A stretch of 64,000 nt of DNA from Verrucomicrobiaceae bacterium. GTDB taxonomy: Bacteria; Verrucomicrobiota; Verrucomicrobiia; Verrucomicrobiales; Verrucomicrobiaceae. The notes under the pieces were generated by a model that was given only the letters and a program-made list of their open reading frames with translations, did not search any database and was not told the DNA's origin. Below are positions 16,997 through 25,245 of this stretch, in pieces (within the stretch, counting starts at the first letter, position 1; every line of letters starts with the position of its first letter). The stretch covers positions 682,001 to 746,000 of the forward strand of contig JADJPW010000002.1 of assembly GCA_016713035.1 (NCBI GenBank), read 5' to 3'. Both the position numbers and the translations under genes were made by a program.

Positions 16997-17839
16997 CTAT
17001 GCTTCAGCTAAGCCGGTATATTTTCCGATGCGCTGATTCCAGCGGATGCGTAGAGCGTGCGGTAGCTCGTCGAGGCGTTTATTTGCGGCGAGCCAGGGGA
17101 GGTCGTGGCGAACATCATTGATCACACCGAGGGCGACGGTTTTGAGCCAACTTGTGGTTTTGAAGCTGCCAGCTTTTGCCTGAGCGCGGGCATCGCCATG
17201 GGCACGTCTGCGGGCTTGCTGGGCGCTGTAGTTGTGGCTGTGCATCGCGACGGATTCGGGCACATAGTGAATCTCGTAGCCCTGTGCTTTACACCAGCGA
17301 GTGTATTCATCATCCTCAGCGTATTGAAGATCCTCGCGGAAGCCGCGCTTTGCCCACACATCTTTGCGCAGACCACTGCTGACCATGCTGAAAAAGTGAT
17401 CCCATTTGGCGGATACACGTTTCGGACCAAAACAGCGCTCGTAATCACAAGCGAAAACGGCTTCGCAGTCGGGGCGCGGAATCTGGCGTCCGAAACATGC
17501 GGCGACTTTTTCATCGAGTAAGGCATCAGCGAGCGGACGCAGCCATTGCTGGCCTTGCGGCGTCGCGTCCGCATTGAGGAAGAGCACGCGATCTGATTTG
17601 GCCAGCGTCATTCCGTGGTTCATGACGCGACTGGGATTGTACTCCTGTGGTGTGATCTGGACGAAATGTGCCGGTTTGGCCGCGCTGATGAGCTCCTGCG
17701 AGCCATCGGTGCTGCCGCTGTCGATGACGATGAGCTCCACATTCGGATATTCCTGTGCCGCGAGAGCTGGCAGAGTCTCCTTGAGTGCCCATGCTTCGTT
17801 AAAGGAGCGCATGACGATGCTGATCAGTGGCGTGGTCAT
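16997..17839 (-). CDS. GT2 family glycosyltransferase (rhamnosyltransferase-like)
   Basis: A 280-residue GT-A enzyme: N-terminus PLISIVMRSFNEAWALKETL, then VELIVIDSGSTDGSQELI and the metal-binding strand VLFLNADATPQG. The region with YNPSRVMNHGM and the C-terminal half with EDLQYAEDDEYTRWC supply an acidic catalytic site. The S-G-S-T-D-G and N-P-S-R pattern recalls rhamnosyltransferases, but that is only suggestive. Its ATG overlaps the previous gene's stop by four bases. Last gene of the wzx operon, so it probably builds the same repeat unit. Confidence 0.9.
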   Translation of the reverse strand: MTTPLISIVMRSFNEAWALKETLPALAAQEYPNVELIVIDSGSTDGSQELISAAKPAHFVQITPQEYNPSRVMNHGMTLAKSDRVLFLNADATPQGQQWLRPLADALLDEKVAACFGRQIPRPDCEAVFACDYERCFGPKRVSAKWDHFFSMVSSGLRKDVWAKRGFREDLQYAEDDEYTRWCKAQGYEIHYVPESVAMHSHNYSAQQARRRAHGDARAQAKAGSFKTTSWLKTVALGVINDVRHDLPWLAANKRLDELPHALRIRWNQRIGKYTGLAEA

Positions 17840-19117
17840 GGGGTGGCGTGAATAGGCTTGTTCACAATCTGGGAGTGTTGGACTCCTCTTTGCTTTAGTG
17901 AGCTGTAAACCCGTGCTACCTTTGCAGCGACGTTGGAAACATCGAACACAGCGAGGACGTGTGCGCGTGCCTCCTCACGGAGATGGCGGTGCAGGCTTGC
18001 GTCACCAAAAACAGCGTCGATGGCCTGATGAAAGGTGGAGGGCTTTTCGACCTCGTAGAGAAGACCCGTGTGACCATGATGGATGAGATTGAGAGGTCCA
18101 GAGGTGCTGGAGGAAATGACGGGTGTGCCAGCGGCCCAGGCTTCCAGGATAACGATGCCAAAGGGCTCTGCGGTGCTGCTGAGGACGAAGACGCGGGCTT
18201 GTTGGATAAGGCCAATCAGCTCTGGGGAGCCTGCTGCTAGTCCGCCAGTGAGCAGCACGTCATTTTGCAAACCGAGGCATTGAATCTCGCGATGCAATTC
18301 ATCAACCACATGCTGCGTGGTGCCTGCGCCGATGAGGACGAGCATGGCCTTTGGGTGGCGGCGTTTGATCTCCGGGAGCTGACGAACTAGCCAGGGGAGG
18401 TTTTTTGCGGGGTCGAGGCGGGCGACTTTGACGATGACATCACGCCCCGCAATCTGTGGATATGATTTCAATGCCGCTGCGCGGTGATCAATGGCATACT
18501 GAGCTGCTGGAACACTGTGCGGCTGCACGATGATGCGCTGATGTGGATACTTGTTTTGGAGCAAATGAGCCTCACGCGAGTTGCAGGTGAAAATGGCATC
18601 CGTCAGCGCTAAAACCCGCCTACTCTGCACGAGTGCCCCTAGTGCCTTGCCCCATTCAAAGCCACCTTTGAGCGGTGCGGTGAGTTTTTCATTCACCTCG
18701 GCAGGGATGTCGAGCGCACCACCATGCAGCGTGACGACATGTGGAATCTTTTTCCAGCGGGCTACACGGAGGCCGATGCCAGCAATGCGATTGAGTGCAT
18801 GCGAGTGGATGACATCAGCGGGGCTATTTAGGAGCTGCGCGAAGAGATCAAAGGAGAACAGATTGCCGCCCCAGGAGGTGAGTTCCTCTCGCTGCCGCTT
18901 CGAAATGCCCCAAACCGGTGCAAAGGCATGATAGCGGCTCACTTTTGCCCCCTAGACTGTCAATGGGATCGGATTCGCAGGTGCTAGTGCAATGAGGGGC
19001 GTGAACGGCGGAAGAAATACCGTGATTCCCGAGCCCCTGGATGAGGCGCTGCACGGCCGTCTCTGTGCCACCCCACTGAGCAGGATCGTATTTGCGGAGG
19101 ATGTGAGCGATGTGCAT
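17836..19117 (-). CDS. GT4 family glycosyltransferase, frameshifted in a G5 run
   Basis: The 5' part (from ATG 19117: MHIAHILRKYDPAQWGGTET) and the 3' part (containing SRYHAFAPVWGISKRQ to the stop at 17836) are one GT4 enzyme read in two frames. On the coding strand a run of five G (bases 18948-18952) marks the switch; with four G the frame continues S-L-G-A-K-V-S-R-Y-H-A-F and gives a normal 426-residue enzyme. The total length, 1282 nt, is one base too long for a single frame. The donor region EPFGIVILEAWAAGTPVI is intact. Either a sequencing or assembly error, a real inactivating mutation, or slippage-dependent expression. Its start lies five bases after the wzx stop. Confidence 0.82.
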
Positions 19118-19122
19118 AAAAA

Positions 19123-20689
19123 TTAGGCGGGTTGCAGTGCAATTGCGCTTTTTGATTTAAGGAACGGCAGGCGGCCACGGATAGCCGTTCGCTCCTCCGA
19201 CTTCAGGGCTGCCTGCCACAGCGTCCCCATCGTAATGATGCCGGCCATACTTCCTGGAAGAATGGTCGAGAGCAGTAGATCGCCCTGAGCTGGAAAAAAG
19301 TAGGGGGCAATGCCAAGTATGACCACGGCAGGTAGGCTGCAAAGCAGCGGAGCGAAAAGGGTTTCCTTCAGCAGTCGCAGTGGATGAATGCCGATGTCAC
19401 GGGCCATCCATGGCCAGAGCTTGAACCATCCATAGAATAGTGTGGGGATGAGTGAGCCGATGGCGACACTGACCACACTGCGAAAACTGAGTACAAGCGT
19501 GATGCTGAGTAGGAGATTGGCAACAGCCTCGCCAATGCCCAGCCACATGAGGCGTCGCTCGTGTCCCGTCATCATATAGATGCGCTTGCTGACGCTGTGT
19601 GTGAGAGTGGAGGTGTAAAACCAGAAGAGCAGCACCTGAGCGACTAGCAGAGTTTCAAGATTGATGAGGGGATCACCCGTGAGCAGATGAAGAAGGTGCT
19701 TCAGCTCAAAGGCACAGAAGATGTAGAGCGGAGTCGAAATCAGGGAACTCCAGCGTGTGCCACGCCTGAGCAGATCCCGCACAGAATCATGATCTCCACA
19801 GGCATGTAAATGGGCTGCTGCGGGTGAGAGTGTGTCTTGGAGTTGCTTGGTGAATTGAGCGAAGACCTCGGCCACCTTGGCTCCTGCTTGATAAAGAGCG
19901 ATGGCGCTGACTGAGAGTGTGGTGCCGAGCACGAGTTGGTCGGTTTTGCCCAGAATGATGTTCGTAGCTGTGCTGATGTAGGCGAAGATGGAGAAAGCCA
20001 TCGTTTCACGCATGATCGAGCGGGAGAAGAGCTGAGGACGCAGCCGCACTTCCGGCATGTGCTTGAGAGCAAAGAAAGCCGCGAGCAGATCTGGCACGAG
20101 GGCAAAGAACAGAGCAGTGATCATGATGCTCATAAAGCTCCAACCTGCGTAAACAGCCCATGCGATCACACCTAGCCGAGCTAGCATTGACGCAGTGGTG
20201 ATGTTATTGGCTAAGCTGATGCGCTGCTGGCCGCGCAGGATCTCGGGGAAGATGCCAAGGGGGGAACGCGAGGCCGAGGGCGGTGAAGAAAACGATCAGT
20301 GCAGAGCGAAACTCGTCCTGGTTTGCCGGAGAAACATCAAAGAGCTGAATGAGCTGATGAGAACCAAGTGTGACGACTACCGCTAGCCCGATGGCAACTG
20401 CGAGGTAGAAAAAAAGGATGGTGCTGAGCACACGGCTGAGCTGCGGCCAGTCTTTGGATACTGAAAGCTCTGCCACTCTCTTCTGCGCCGCGAAACCGAA
20501 TCCAAAATCGAGCAGGATGCCGTAACCAAAAACGCTCCAGAGCAAGGACCAGAATCCGAAAGCCTCCTTTGGCATGGTTTGATAGAGCAATCTGAAAGTC
20601 ACCAGACCCACCACGATACCGACAATGGTGCGGAGATAGTTGGATAGAGTGTTCCGCCAGATGCGGCGTTGGACATCGGTATAAGTCAT
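19123..20689 (-). CDS. Wzx-type lipid-linked oligosaccharide flippase, frameshifted in a C6 run
   Basis: Polytopic membrane protein of the polysaccharide transporter (MOP) superfamily, which moves undecaprenyl-linked repeat units across the inner membrane. The first 150 or so residues (MTYTDVQRRIWRNTLSNYLR onward) and the remainder (MLARLGVIAWAVYAGWSF onward, with RETMAFSIFAYISTATNIIL) are in different frames. On the coding strand, TTCCCCCCTTGG near 20261 carries six C; with five, the frame reads GLAFPLGIFPEILRGQQRI and yields a normal 521-residue protein with about 12 to 14 membrane segments. The total, 1567 nt, is one base too long. Same type of error as the next gene. First gene of its operon. 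Confidence 0.83.
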
Positions 20690-20730
20690 GTGTGTTCAGA
20701 AGCCTGCCAGCTGACGGTCAGCGGGACAAT

Positions 20731-20746
20731 ACCCGCAGGTGGGTGG
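20731..20746 (-). promoter_or_regulatory. Dyad element copy 7 (ACCCGCAGGTGGGTGG)
   Basis: Left edge 42 bp upstream of the wzx ATG at 20689. It directly abuts the terminator of the upstream operon (T-run at 20754-20757), which leaves almost no room for a promoter upstream of the element; the element must overlap or lie just upstream of the core promoter. Confidence 0.7.
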
Positions 20747-20753
20747 TGCAATG

Positions 20754-20787
20754 AAAAGGGGCCGGAAGAAATGCATCTTCCGGCCCC
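20754..20787 (-). terminator. Intrinsic terminator of the 27299-20826 operon
   Basis: Perfect 12-bp stem GGGGCCGGAAGA / TCTTCCGGCCCC (20758-20769 and 20776-20787) with a six-base loop. On the minus strand it is followed by TTTT. It lies 38 bases past the FkbM-gene stop and is the clearest intrinsic terminator in the window. Confidence 0.9.
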
Positions 20788-20825
20788 TCAGCCTTACCAT
20801 TACCACTACAGAAAAAATCGAATTA

Positions 20826-21545
20826 CTAGCGCAGGAACAAAAAGGTATTCTCTTCAACACTGTGGGTGCAGAAGCCCAATGAGCGTATTCTAGCGATCAG
20901 GCGTTCATTGGCCTCTTCACCGACGATGCTCGGATGCATTTCAATGATGATGCGGCTCACGCTGTCGGGGAGTTGAGTGAAATCGAGCAAGGTCTCCGCA
21001 CCCTCAATGTCGCAGATGAGTGCGGTGGGTGGTGCTGGCATCTTCTTGACTATCGTGCGAAGGCTCAAAGATGGCACGCTGATTTGTTCAGAAGCATTGT
21101 TGGCAGCAAAGATGCTGTTTTCCCAAAATTCGCCACCGATGTTGAGTGTGATCAGACCATCTTCTGAAGATGCGGCGGCTTGGATGACATTGGGTTCTAT
21201 GCGATTGAGGGCATAGTTCCTTCTCAGCATGGCGAGGGTGTTTGGATTTGGCTCGATGGTAAGGTGGTGTTTCACACCGATGACCTTGCGGCAAAAGAGG
21301 CCGATGAATCCGATGGCGCCGCCAAGCTCAAGCACCACGTCATTTTTGGTGAGGCACTGCTGGACGAGCTTACGCTCTTGAAACTCATAGCGGTCCTTCA
21401 GGATGTGGTTTTTCATCAGCGGAGAGAGGTGGCTGATGTCGAGCTTCACGCCATGAAGTTTGGCATACCGTTTGGAAGGTAAGGTAACCTTGAAATGCCA
21501 GCGGGTGATGAGGTCTTGGACGAGGCTGGGGTAAGTGAGTGTCAT
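20826..21545 (-). CDS. FkbM family SAM-dependent methyltransferase
   Basis: A 239-residue class I methyltransferase: SAM-binding motif I VVLELGGAIGFIGLFCRK, the acidic strand end HHLTIEPNPNTLAML, then SLRTIV and LICDIEGAETLLDF, the conserved FkbM block, followed by IIIEMHPSIVG. FkbM enzymes O-methylate sugars or related hydroxyls in natural products and surface glycans. The start at 21545 is four bases from the upstream stop and fits conserved length; an in-frame start at 21587 would overlap that gene. Last gene before a strong terminator. Probably methylates the polymer's sugars (inference). Confidence 0.88.
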   Translation of the reverse strand: MTLTYPSLVQDLITRWHFKVTLPSKRYAKLHGVKLDISHLSPLMKNHILKDRYEFQERKLVQQCLTKNDVVLELGGAIGFIGLFCRKVIGVKHHLTIEPNPNTLAMLRRNYALNRIEPNVIQAAASSEDGLITLNIGGEFWENSIFAANNASEQISVPSLSLRTIVKKMPAPPTALICDIEGAETLLDFTQLPDSVSRIIIEMHPSIVGEEANERLIARIRSLGFCTHSVEENTFLFLR

Positions 21546-21549
21546 GAGA

Positions 21550-22734
21550 TTAAGCCGCGAGGGCGTGATGGTTGGACTGAATTGCAATCGGAGCGATGGC
21601 CTTGGTCATGAGGCGGTGGATGTGCGGGATATGGGTGATGTTGTCTGGCACATCCGGCGTGCTGCTGAATAGCGTGGCGTAGCTGTGCGGATCATGCGGG
21701 TGATAGCCGTGCATAGCCCGGATAGGGTGCTCGCCCATGTGGCTAGGGACGATCAGAGTGCCTTCCTGGACCAGAAAAATGAGCTCACCAAAGCGTCCGT
21801 CGTCAAAGTGAGTTCGCATGGTTTTGAGTTCGCGCTCCGGCAGGATGCGGCCTTCGGTCACACGTTGAAGTGCTGTGGTGATTTGTTGCCGCGCATGGTC
21901 GTTGAAGAACCAGAAGCGGGCCATGGTGCTGTCATACACCACGTTGTAATCCACGCCAATGTGGAGGCCGAGGCTGGCGATTTTCTTTGTGAGGTCGAGA
22001 TGAACGTCACAGTTGGCCATGCCGTGGTCGCTGAAAACGTGCAGTGTGACGCGATGGTAGTGCTGGTGAGCTATTTTGAGAGTTTGAGTGATCCATGCCT
22101 CGTATTCGGCGAGCTTGGTGTCGATCTCGGGGGACTGATTACCCACACGGTGCAGGAGGCCATCCAATCCTGCCCAATATTGAAAAGCGAAAGAGATGCT
22201 CTCGTTGGATATTGCAGCGTTGAGGTGGTCACGATTGGCTTCTTCACTCAAATCGGGGTTGGTGACAAAGTAGGGCACTTTTTGCTCTTCGAGCTGATCG
22301 AAGATGTTTTGACCGCGATTCATGCCCATGGGCTTCAGCGGGCTTTTTTTCTCGGTGAAGTCGTAAAGGTGGATTCGCTGAAAGGGGATGTTGTAGAGGT
22401 CAAAGTAGCCTGCGAAGCCGAGGCACTGTTTTACGAGTTTAGTTAGGTAGCGACGAACGATGCGGCGGCTGGTGAGTGCCTTCGGAAGCCAGCGCAGCCA
22501 ACTCAAAGCGGCAAAGGGCGTGTTTTCTGGATCGTGGATGAAGTAGCACCAGTTTTGGTGCTCATCTGGCCAGCGGCCGCTGAGGATGCTCGGCACGCAG
22601 GTGCTGCTATATCCAAAAACGCTCTCCAGCCTCCGACGGTGTGGCGCAGCATGCTGCAGGAAGTGTGGACGCGTTTTGATGATCTCCCAGCCGCAGGCGT
22701 CGATCATGATGAAGAGGTCGAGGTGGTCTTTCAT
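21550..22734 (-). CDS. Alkaline-phosphatase-superfamily enzyme (phosphodiesterase/sulfatase-like)
   Basis: A 394-residue protein without an evident signal peptide. It starts MKDHLDLFIMIDACGWEII with the first metal-binding Asp, then GYSSTCVPSILSGRWPDEH, where a Ser/Thr nucleophile of nucleotide-pyrophosphatase or phosphoglycerate-mutase relatives sits. Further metal ligands look present: YWAGLDGLLHRVG (D and H), HVFSDHGMANCD (DH) and MHGYHPHDPH. Such enzymes hydrolyse or transfer phosphate-type groups. The position in a polysaccharide operon suggests adding or trimming a phospho-substituent, or turnover of a nucleotide sugar, but no substrate can be named. Six bases separate it from the receiver-domain gene. 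Confidence 0.75.
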   Translation of the reverse strand: MKDHLDLFIMIDACGWEIIKTRPHFLQHAAPHRRRLESVFGYSSTCVPSILSGRWPDEHQNWCYFIHDPENTPFAALSWLRWLPKALTSRRIVRRYLTKLVKQCLGFAGYFDLYNIPFQRIHLYDFTEKKSPLKPMGMNRGQNIFDQLEEQKVPYFVTNPDLSEEANRDHLNAAISNESISFAFQYWAGLDGLLHRVGNQSPEIDTKLAEYEAWITQTLKIAHQHYHRVTLHVFSDHGMANCDVHLDLTKKIASLGLHIGVDYNVVYDSTMARFWFFNDHARQQITTALQRVTEGRILPERELKTMRTHFDDGRFGELIFLVQEGTLIVPSHMGEHPIRAMHGYHPHDPHSYATLFSSTPDVPDNITHIPHIHRLMTKAIAPIAIQSNHHALAA

Positions 22735-22740
22735 GACTCT

Positions 22741-23127
22741 TTAGGCAGAGAGGGCTGGCTGGATGAGGCGCTGGATATCCAGGCGGAGTTGCGAGGGGCT
22801 AAAGGGCTTCGAGATAAAGAGAGAAGCAGCCTCAAATCCCTTATGCTGGCCGACGGCGAGCTGTCCGCGTGTGCTGAGCATCACGACAGGTATGTCACGC
22901 GTTGCAGGATCACTTTTCAGTTCTTCGAGTGCCGCTTGGCCATCCATGTTAGGCATGAGGTAATCCAGCAGGATGACGCAGGGATTTTCCCGGCGGGCGA
23001 TGGAGAGTGCTTCCTGGCCATCCGAAGCGACAAGGACGCGTTGACCGAGTGGCTTCATGCTCAGTTCAGTGACACGGCGTATATGCGGTTCGTCATCGAC
23101 GACGAGAATGGGCTTAGCGGTGTGCAT
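22741..23127 (-). CDS. Stand-alone CheY-like receiver protein
   Basis: A 128-residue single receiver domain: acidic pair VVDDEPHIRRV, phospho-acceptor in ILLDYLMPNMDG, the switch Ser in VVMLSTRGQ and the Lys of LFISKPFSPSQL. There is no output domain. The gene overlaps the SpoIIE-type phosphatase gene upstream by 14 bases, so the two are translationally coupled and probably act together, for example with the receiver modulating the phosphatase or connecting to a remote kinase. Confidence 0.92.
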   Translation of the reverse strand: MHTAKPILVVDDEPHIRRVTELSMKPLGQRVLVASDGQEALSIARRENPCVILLDYLMPNMDGQAALEELKSDPATRDIPVVMLSTRGQLAVGQHKGFEAASLFISKPFSPSQLRLDIQRLIQPALSA

Positions 23128-24949
23128 GAGTGAGAGTGTTTATTTGTGGCTTTAAAAGCAGGGCCTTTTCACGAGCTAGGATGACAAAGGTCGCGTCGTC
23201 TTGAGGGAGACTGTTGTTTTCTTGGTCGTCATGGATCTGACACAACATGTCACGAGCGGACCAAGCGTCGATCCCCCCAACTGAGGTGTTTAGTAGCCAC
23301 AGGTGGAGTCCTTCTCGGCCAAGTCCGCTATCTTGTGGTGCTGTGGAATCGCTTAGGCCATCGGTGTGCAGGAGTAAGTGGGTGATTCCATTCAAGCGGA
23401 CTTCTTGATGCGTGTAAGGCTCATCCATGTTGATTCCGAGCGGTGGTCCGTCTGCGTGGATCTCGGGGATTTGGTGCCCATCGGTCAGTAGCAGGGGGGC
23501 ATGGCCCGCATTGCAGCTTCGCAGTGTAAGACTGTCAGCACTGATCCAGACAAGCTGAGCAGTGATGAACATCTCTGCACGATCGAGATCAGCAAAGAGT
23601 GACGCGTTCAGGCGTTTCATCAGCTCACATGGTAGCTCCGCTAGATCAAGATGCGCGTGGAGCAGGCTGCGGAAAGCAGTGGCAAACAGTGCGGCGGGAA
23701 CGCCTTTGCCCATCACATCTGCGATCACGAATAATCGCCCACCATCGGCTAGAGCGATGCCATCCATAAAGTCCCCCCCTACCTCACCAGCAGTGGTGAG
23801 ATGACCCGCGCATTGCAGCGTGGCGCTCTGTGGTAGCTCTGCAGGCAGCAATGAGCGCTGGATGTCGGCGGCGATCTGGAGCTCCCGCTTGATGAGACGA
23901 GAGTGATTCGCCTCATCGCGGCGACGGAGGCTGTGCAATAGGGTGCCGAGAAAATCGCCGAGGCTACGCACGACATTGATTTCGCGTGCCTTTGGCTCCC
24001 AATGACTGCGGAACACACCGAGCGTGAGCACACCAATCACATCACCACCTATTTCAAGCGGATGCGAAATGCCGCTGATGCGTGTGGTCGGCTGAGCAAG
24101 CGGGTCGTCGCGATGGAGGACGCTATCGCCATCAAGCCACTGATCCTGGCGCATGCAGACAGCACGCGATTCGACGAAATCTGCATTTTTACGATCAATC
24201 AGTGTTGAGCGAATGGAGTGTCCCGTTGTGTGTCTATCCAGAACCAGATCGCTAATCTCTCCGCTTGCTTCTAACGCTGCTACAGAGGGATGCGCTGCGG
24301 TGGCTATGTTTTCGAGATGACTGCCATCTGCTGTCAACATGCGTAGCGCGAGGAAGTCTGCGCCGGAGATTTCGAGCAATTGCCGGAGCCAGTTTGAGGC
24401 CAAATCTTCTGCGGACACATCGCGTGCGGCCTCCGCACAGATTCGGAAGATGTTGGCGAGTGTTTCGTAGCAGGAGGAGACCTCTGCGGTCATGAGGTCA
24501 AGCGTGGTGCTCAGATCCTCCTTAGGTGGCGGAGTGGTTTTACGTTGGCGCTGGAGATCGAGCACGTTTTTTCCGCATCCTTGAAGGTAGCTGCAATGAT
24601 CCGTGAGGCTTTGGATGATGAAAAGACCGCGTCCGTGCTCGCTCTGGTCATTCTGAGGTAGGCTGGCCTCTTCTGGCCATGTGAATCCATTGCTGTGATC
24701 GGTGATACGGATCTGTGTGCGAATGGTCGAGCAATTCGCTTCGATTTGAAGTGGTTGCTTGCTGGCACTGTGGGTGATGGCGTTTGTCGTAGCCTCAGTG
24801 AGGATGAGCTCCCAGGTGTCGCATTCTTCACTGTCATGATGATGTGACTCCAGCCAGGCCAGGACCTCGCAGATGGCATCACGAGCGGCTTCCAGCGTTG
24901 CTGGAAAGTCGATGAGAAGTCCCTCGGTCTTCTGACTGGTGTATGCCAT
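23114..24949 (-). CDS. RsbW-like ATPase / GAF / SpoIIE-type PP2C phosphatase
   Basis: A 611-residue regulator with three parts. Residues 1-135 are an anti-sigma-factor kinase-like HATPase (ELILTEATTNAITHSA; N-box region; HGRGLFIIQSLTD). Residues 170-330 form a GAF-like sensory domain. The C-terminal part is a SpoIIE-type PP2C phosphatase with GGDFMDGIALADGGRLFVIADVMGKGVPA and LLHTDGLSDSTAPQ, carrying the metal-binding Asp residues. It can in principle both phosphorylate and dephosphorylate a STAS protein; the STAS gene lies nine bases upstream and the receiver gene overlaps downstream. This makes a complete partner-switching set inside a biosynthetic operon. No sigma factor is encoded nearby. 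Confidence 0.88.
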   Translation of the reverse strand: MAYTSQKTEGLLIDFPATLEAARDAICEVLAWLESHHHDSEECDTWELILTEATTNAITHSASKQPLQIEANCSTIRTQIRITDHSNGFTWPEEASLPQNDQSEHGRGLFIIQSLTDHCSYLQGCGKNVLDLQRQRKTTPPPKEDLSTTLDLMTAEVSSCYETLANIFRICAEAARDVSAEDLASNWLRQLLEISGADFLALRMLTADGSHLENIATAAHPSVAALEASGEISDLVLDRHTTGHSIRSTLIDRKNADFVESRAVCMRQDQWLDGDSVLHRDDPLAQPTTRISGISHPLEIGGDVIGVLTLGVFRSHWEPKAREINVVRSLGDFLGTLLHSLRRRDEANHSRLIKRELQIAADIQRSLLPAELPQSATLQCAGHLTTAGEVGGDFMDGIALADGGRLFVIADVMGKGVPAALFATAFRSLLHAHLDLAELPCELMKRLNASLFADLDRAEMFITAQLVWISADSLTLRSCNAGHAPLLLTDGHQIPEIHADGPPLGINMDEPYTHQEVRLNGITHLLLHTDGLSDSTAPQDSGLGREGLHLWLLNTSVGGIDAWSARDMLCQIHDDQENNSLPQDDATFVILAREKALLLKPQINTLTHAHR

Positions 24950-24957
24950 GAAGTGAA

Positions 24958-25242
24958 TTAGGAATGAACGATTGCAAAGACGCGGTGTAGGCGTGTCAGC
25001 TCGATGAGTTGTGCCGCGGCGATGGATGGGTTCGGTAGTTTCAGGGTGCAGCCTTGCGCATGCAGAGTTTTGTTGAGTGAGAGCAGCACTCCGAGGCCTG
25101 AACTGTCGATGAAGCGTGTGTTGGAGAGGTCAATAAGGACTTCGTTCGGTGGTGAGGCTAGATCTTTGGTGATCCGATCTTTCCACTGACGGGAATTGGT
25201 CGAGCATAGTTCGGCGGGGGCTATGATGGTGTTGGTTTCCAT
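24958..25242 (-). CDS. STAS-domain anti-sigma-factor antagonist (SpoIIAA/RsbV-like)
   Basis: A 94-residue single STAS domain. The core VLIDLSNTRFIDSSGLGVLL contains the phosphorylatable Ser of the D-S-S-G-L-G motif. It sits between the hexapeptide/transferase fusion (stop three bases away) and the phosphatase gene. In partner switching, the unphosphorylated form binds and titrates an anti-sigma kinase or another target. Here the target could be a sigma factor encoded elsewhere or a biosynthetic enzyme; the sequence does not decide. Confidence 0.92.
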   Translation of the reverse strand: METNTIIAPAELCSTNSRQWKDRITKDLASPPNEVLIDLSNTRFIDSSGLGVLLSLNKTLHAQGCTLKLPNPSIAAAQLIELTRLHRVFAIVHS

Positions 25243-25245
25243 GGT

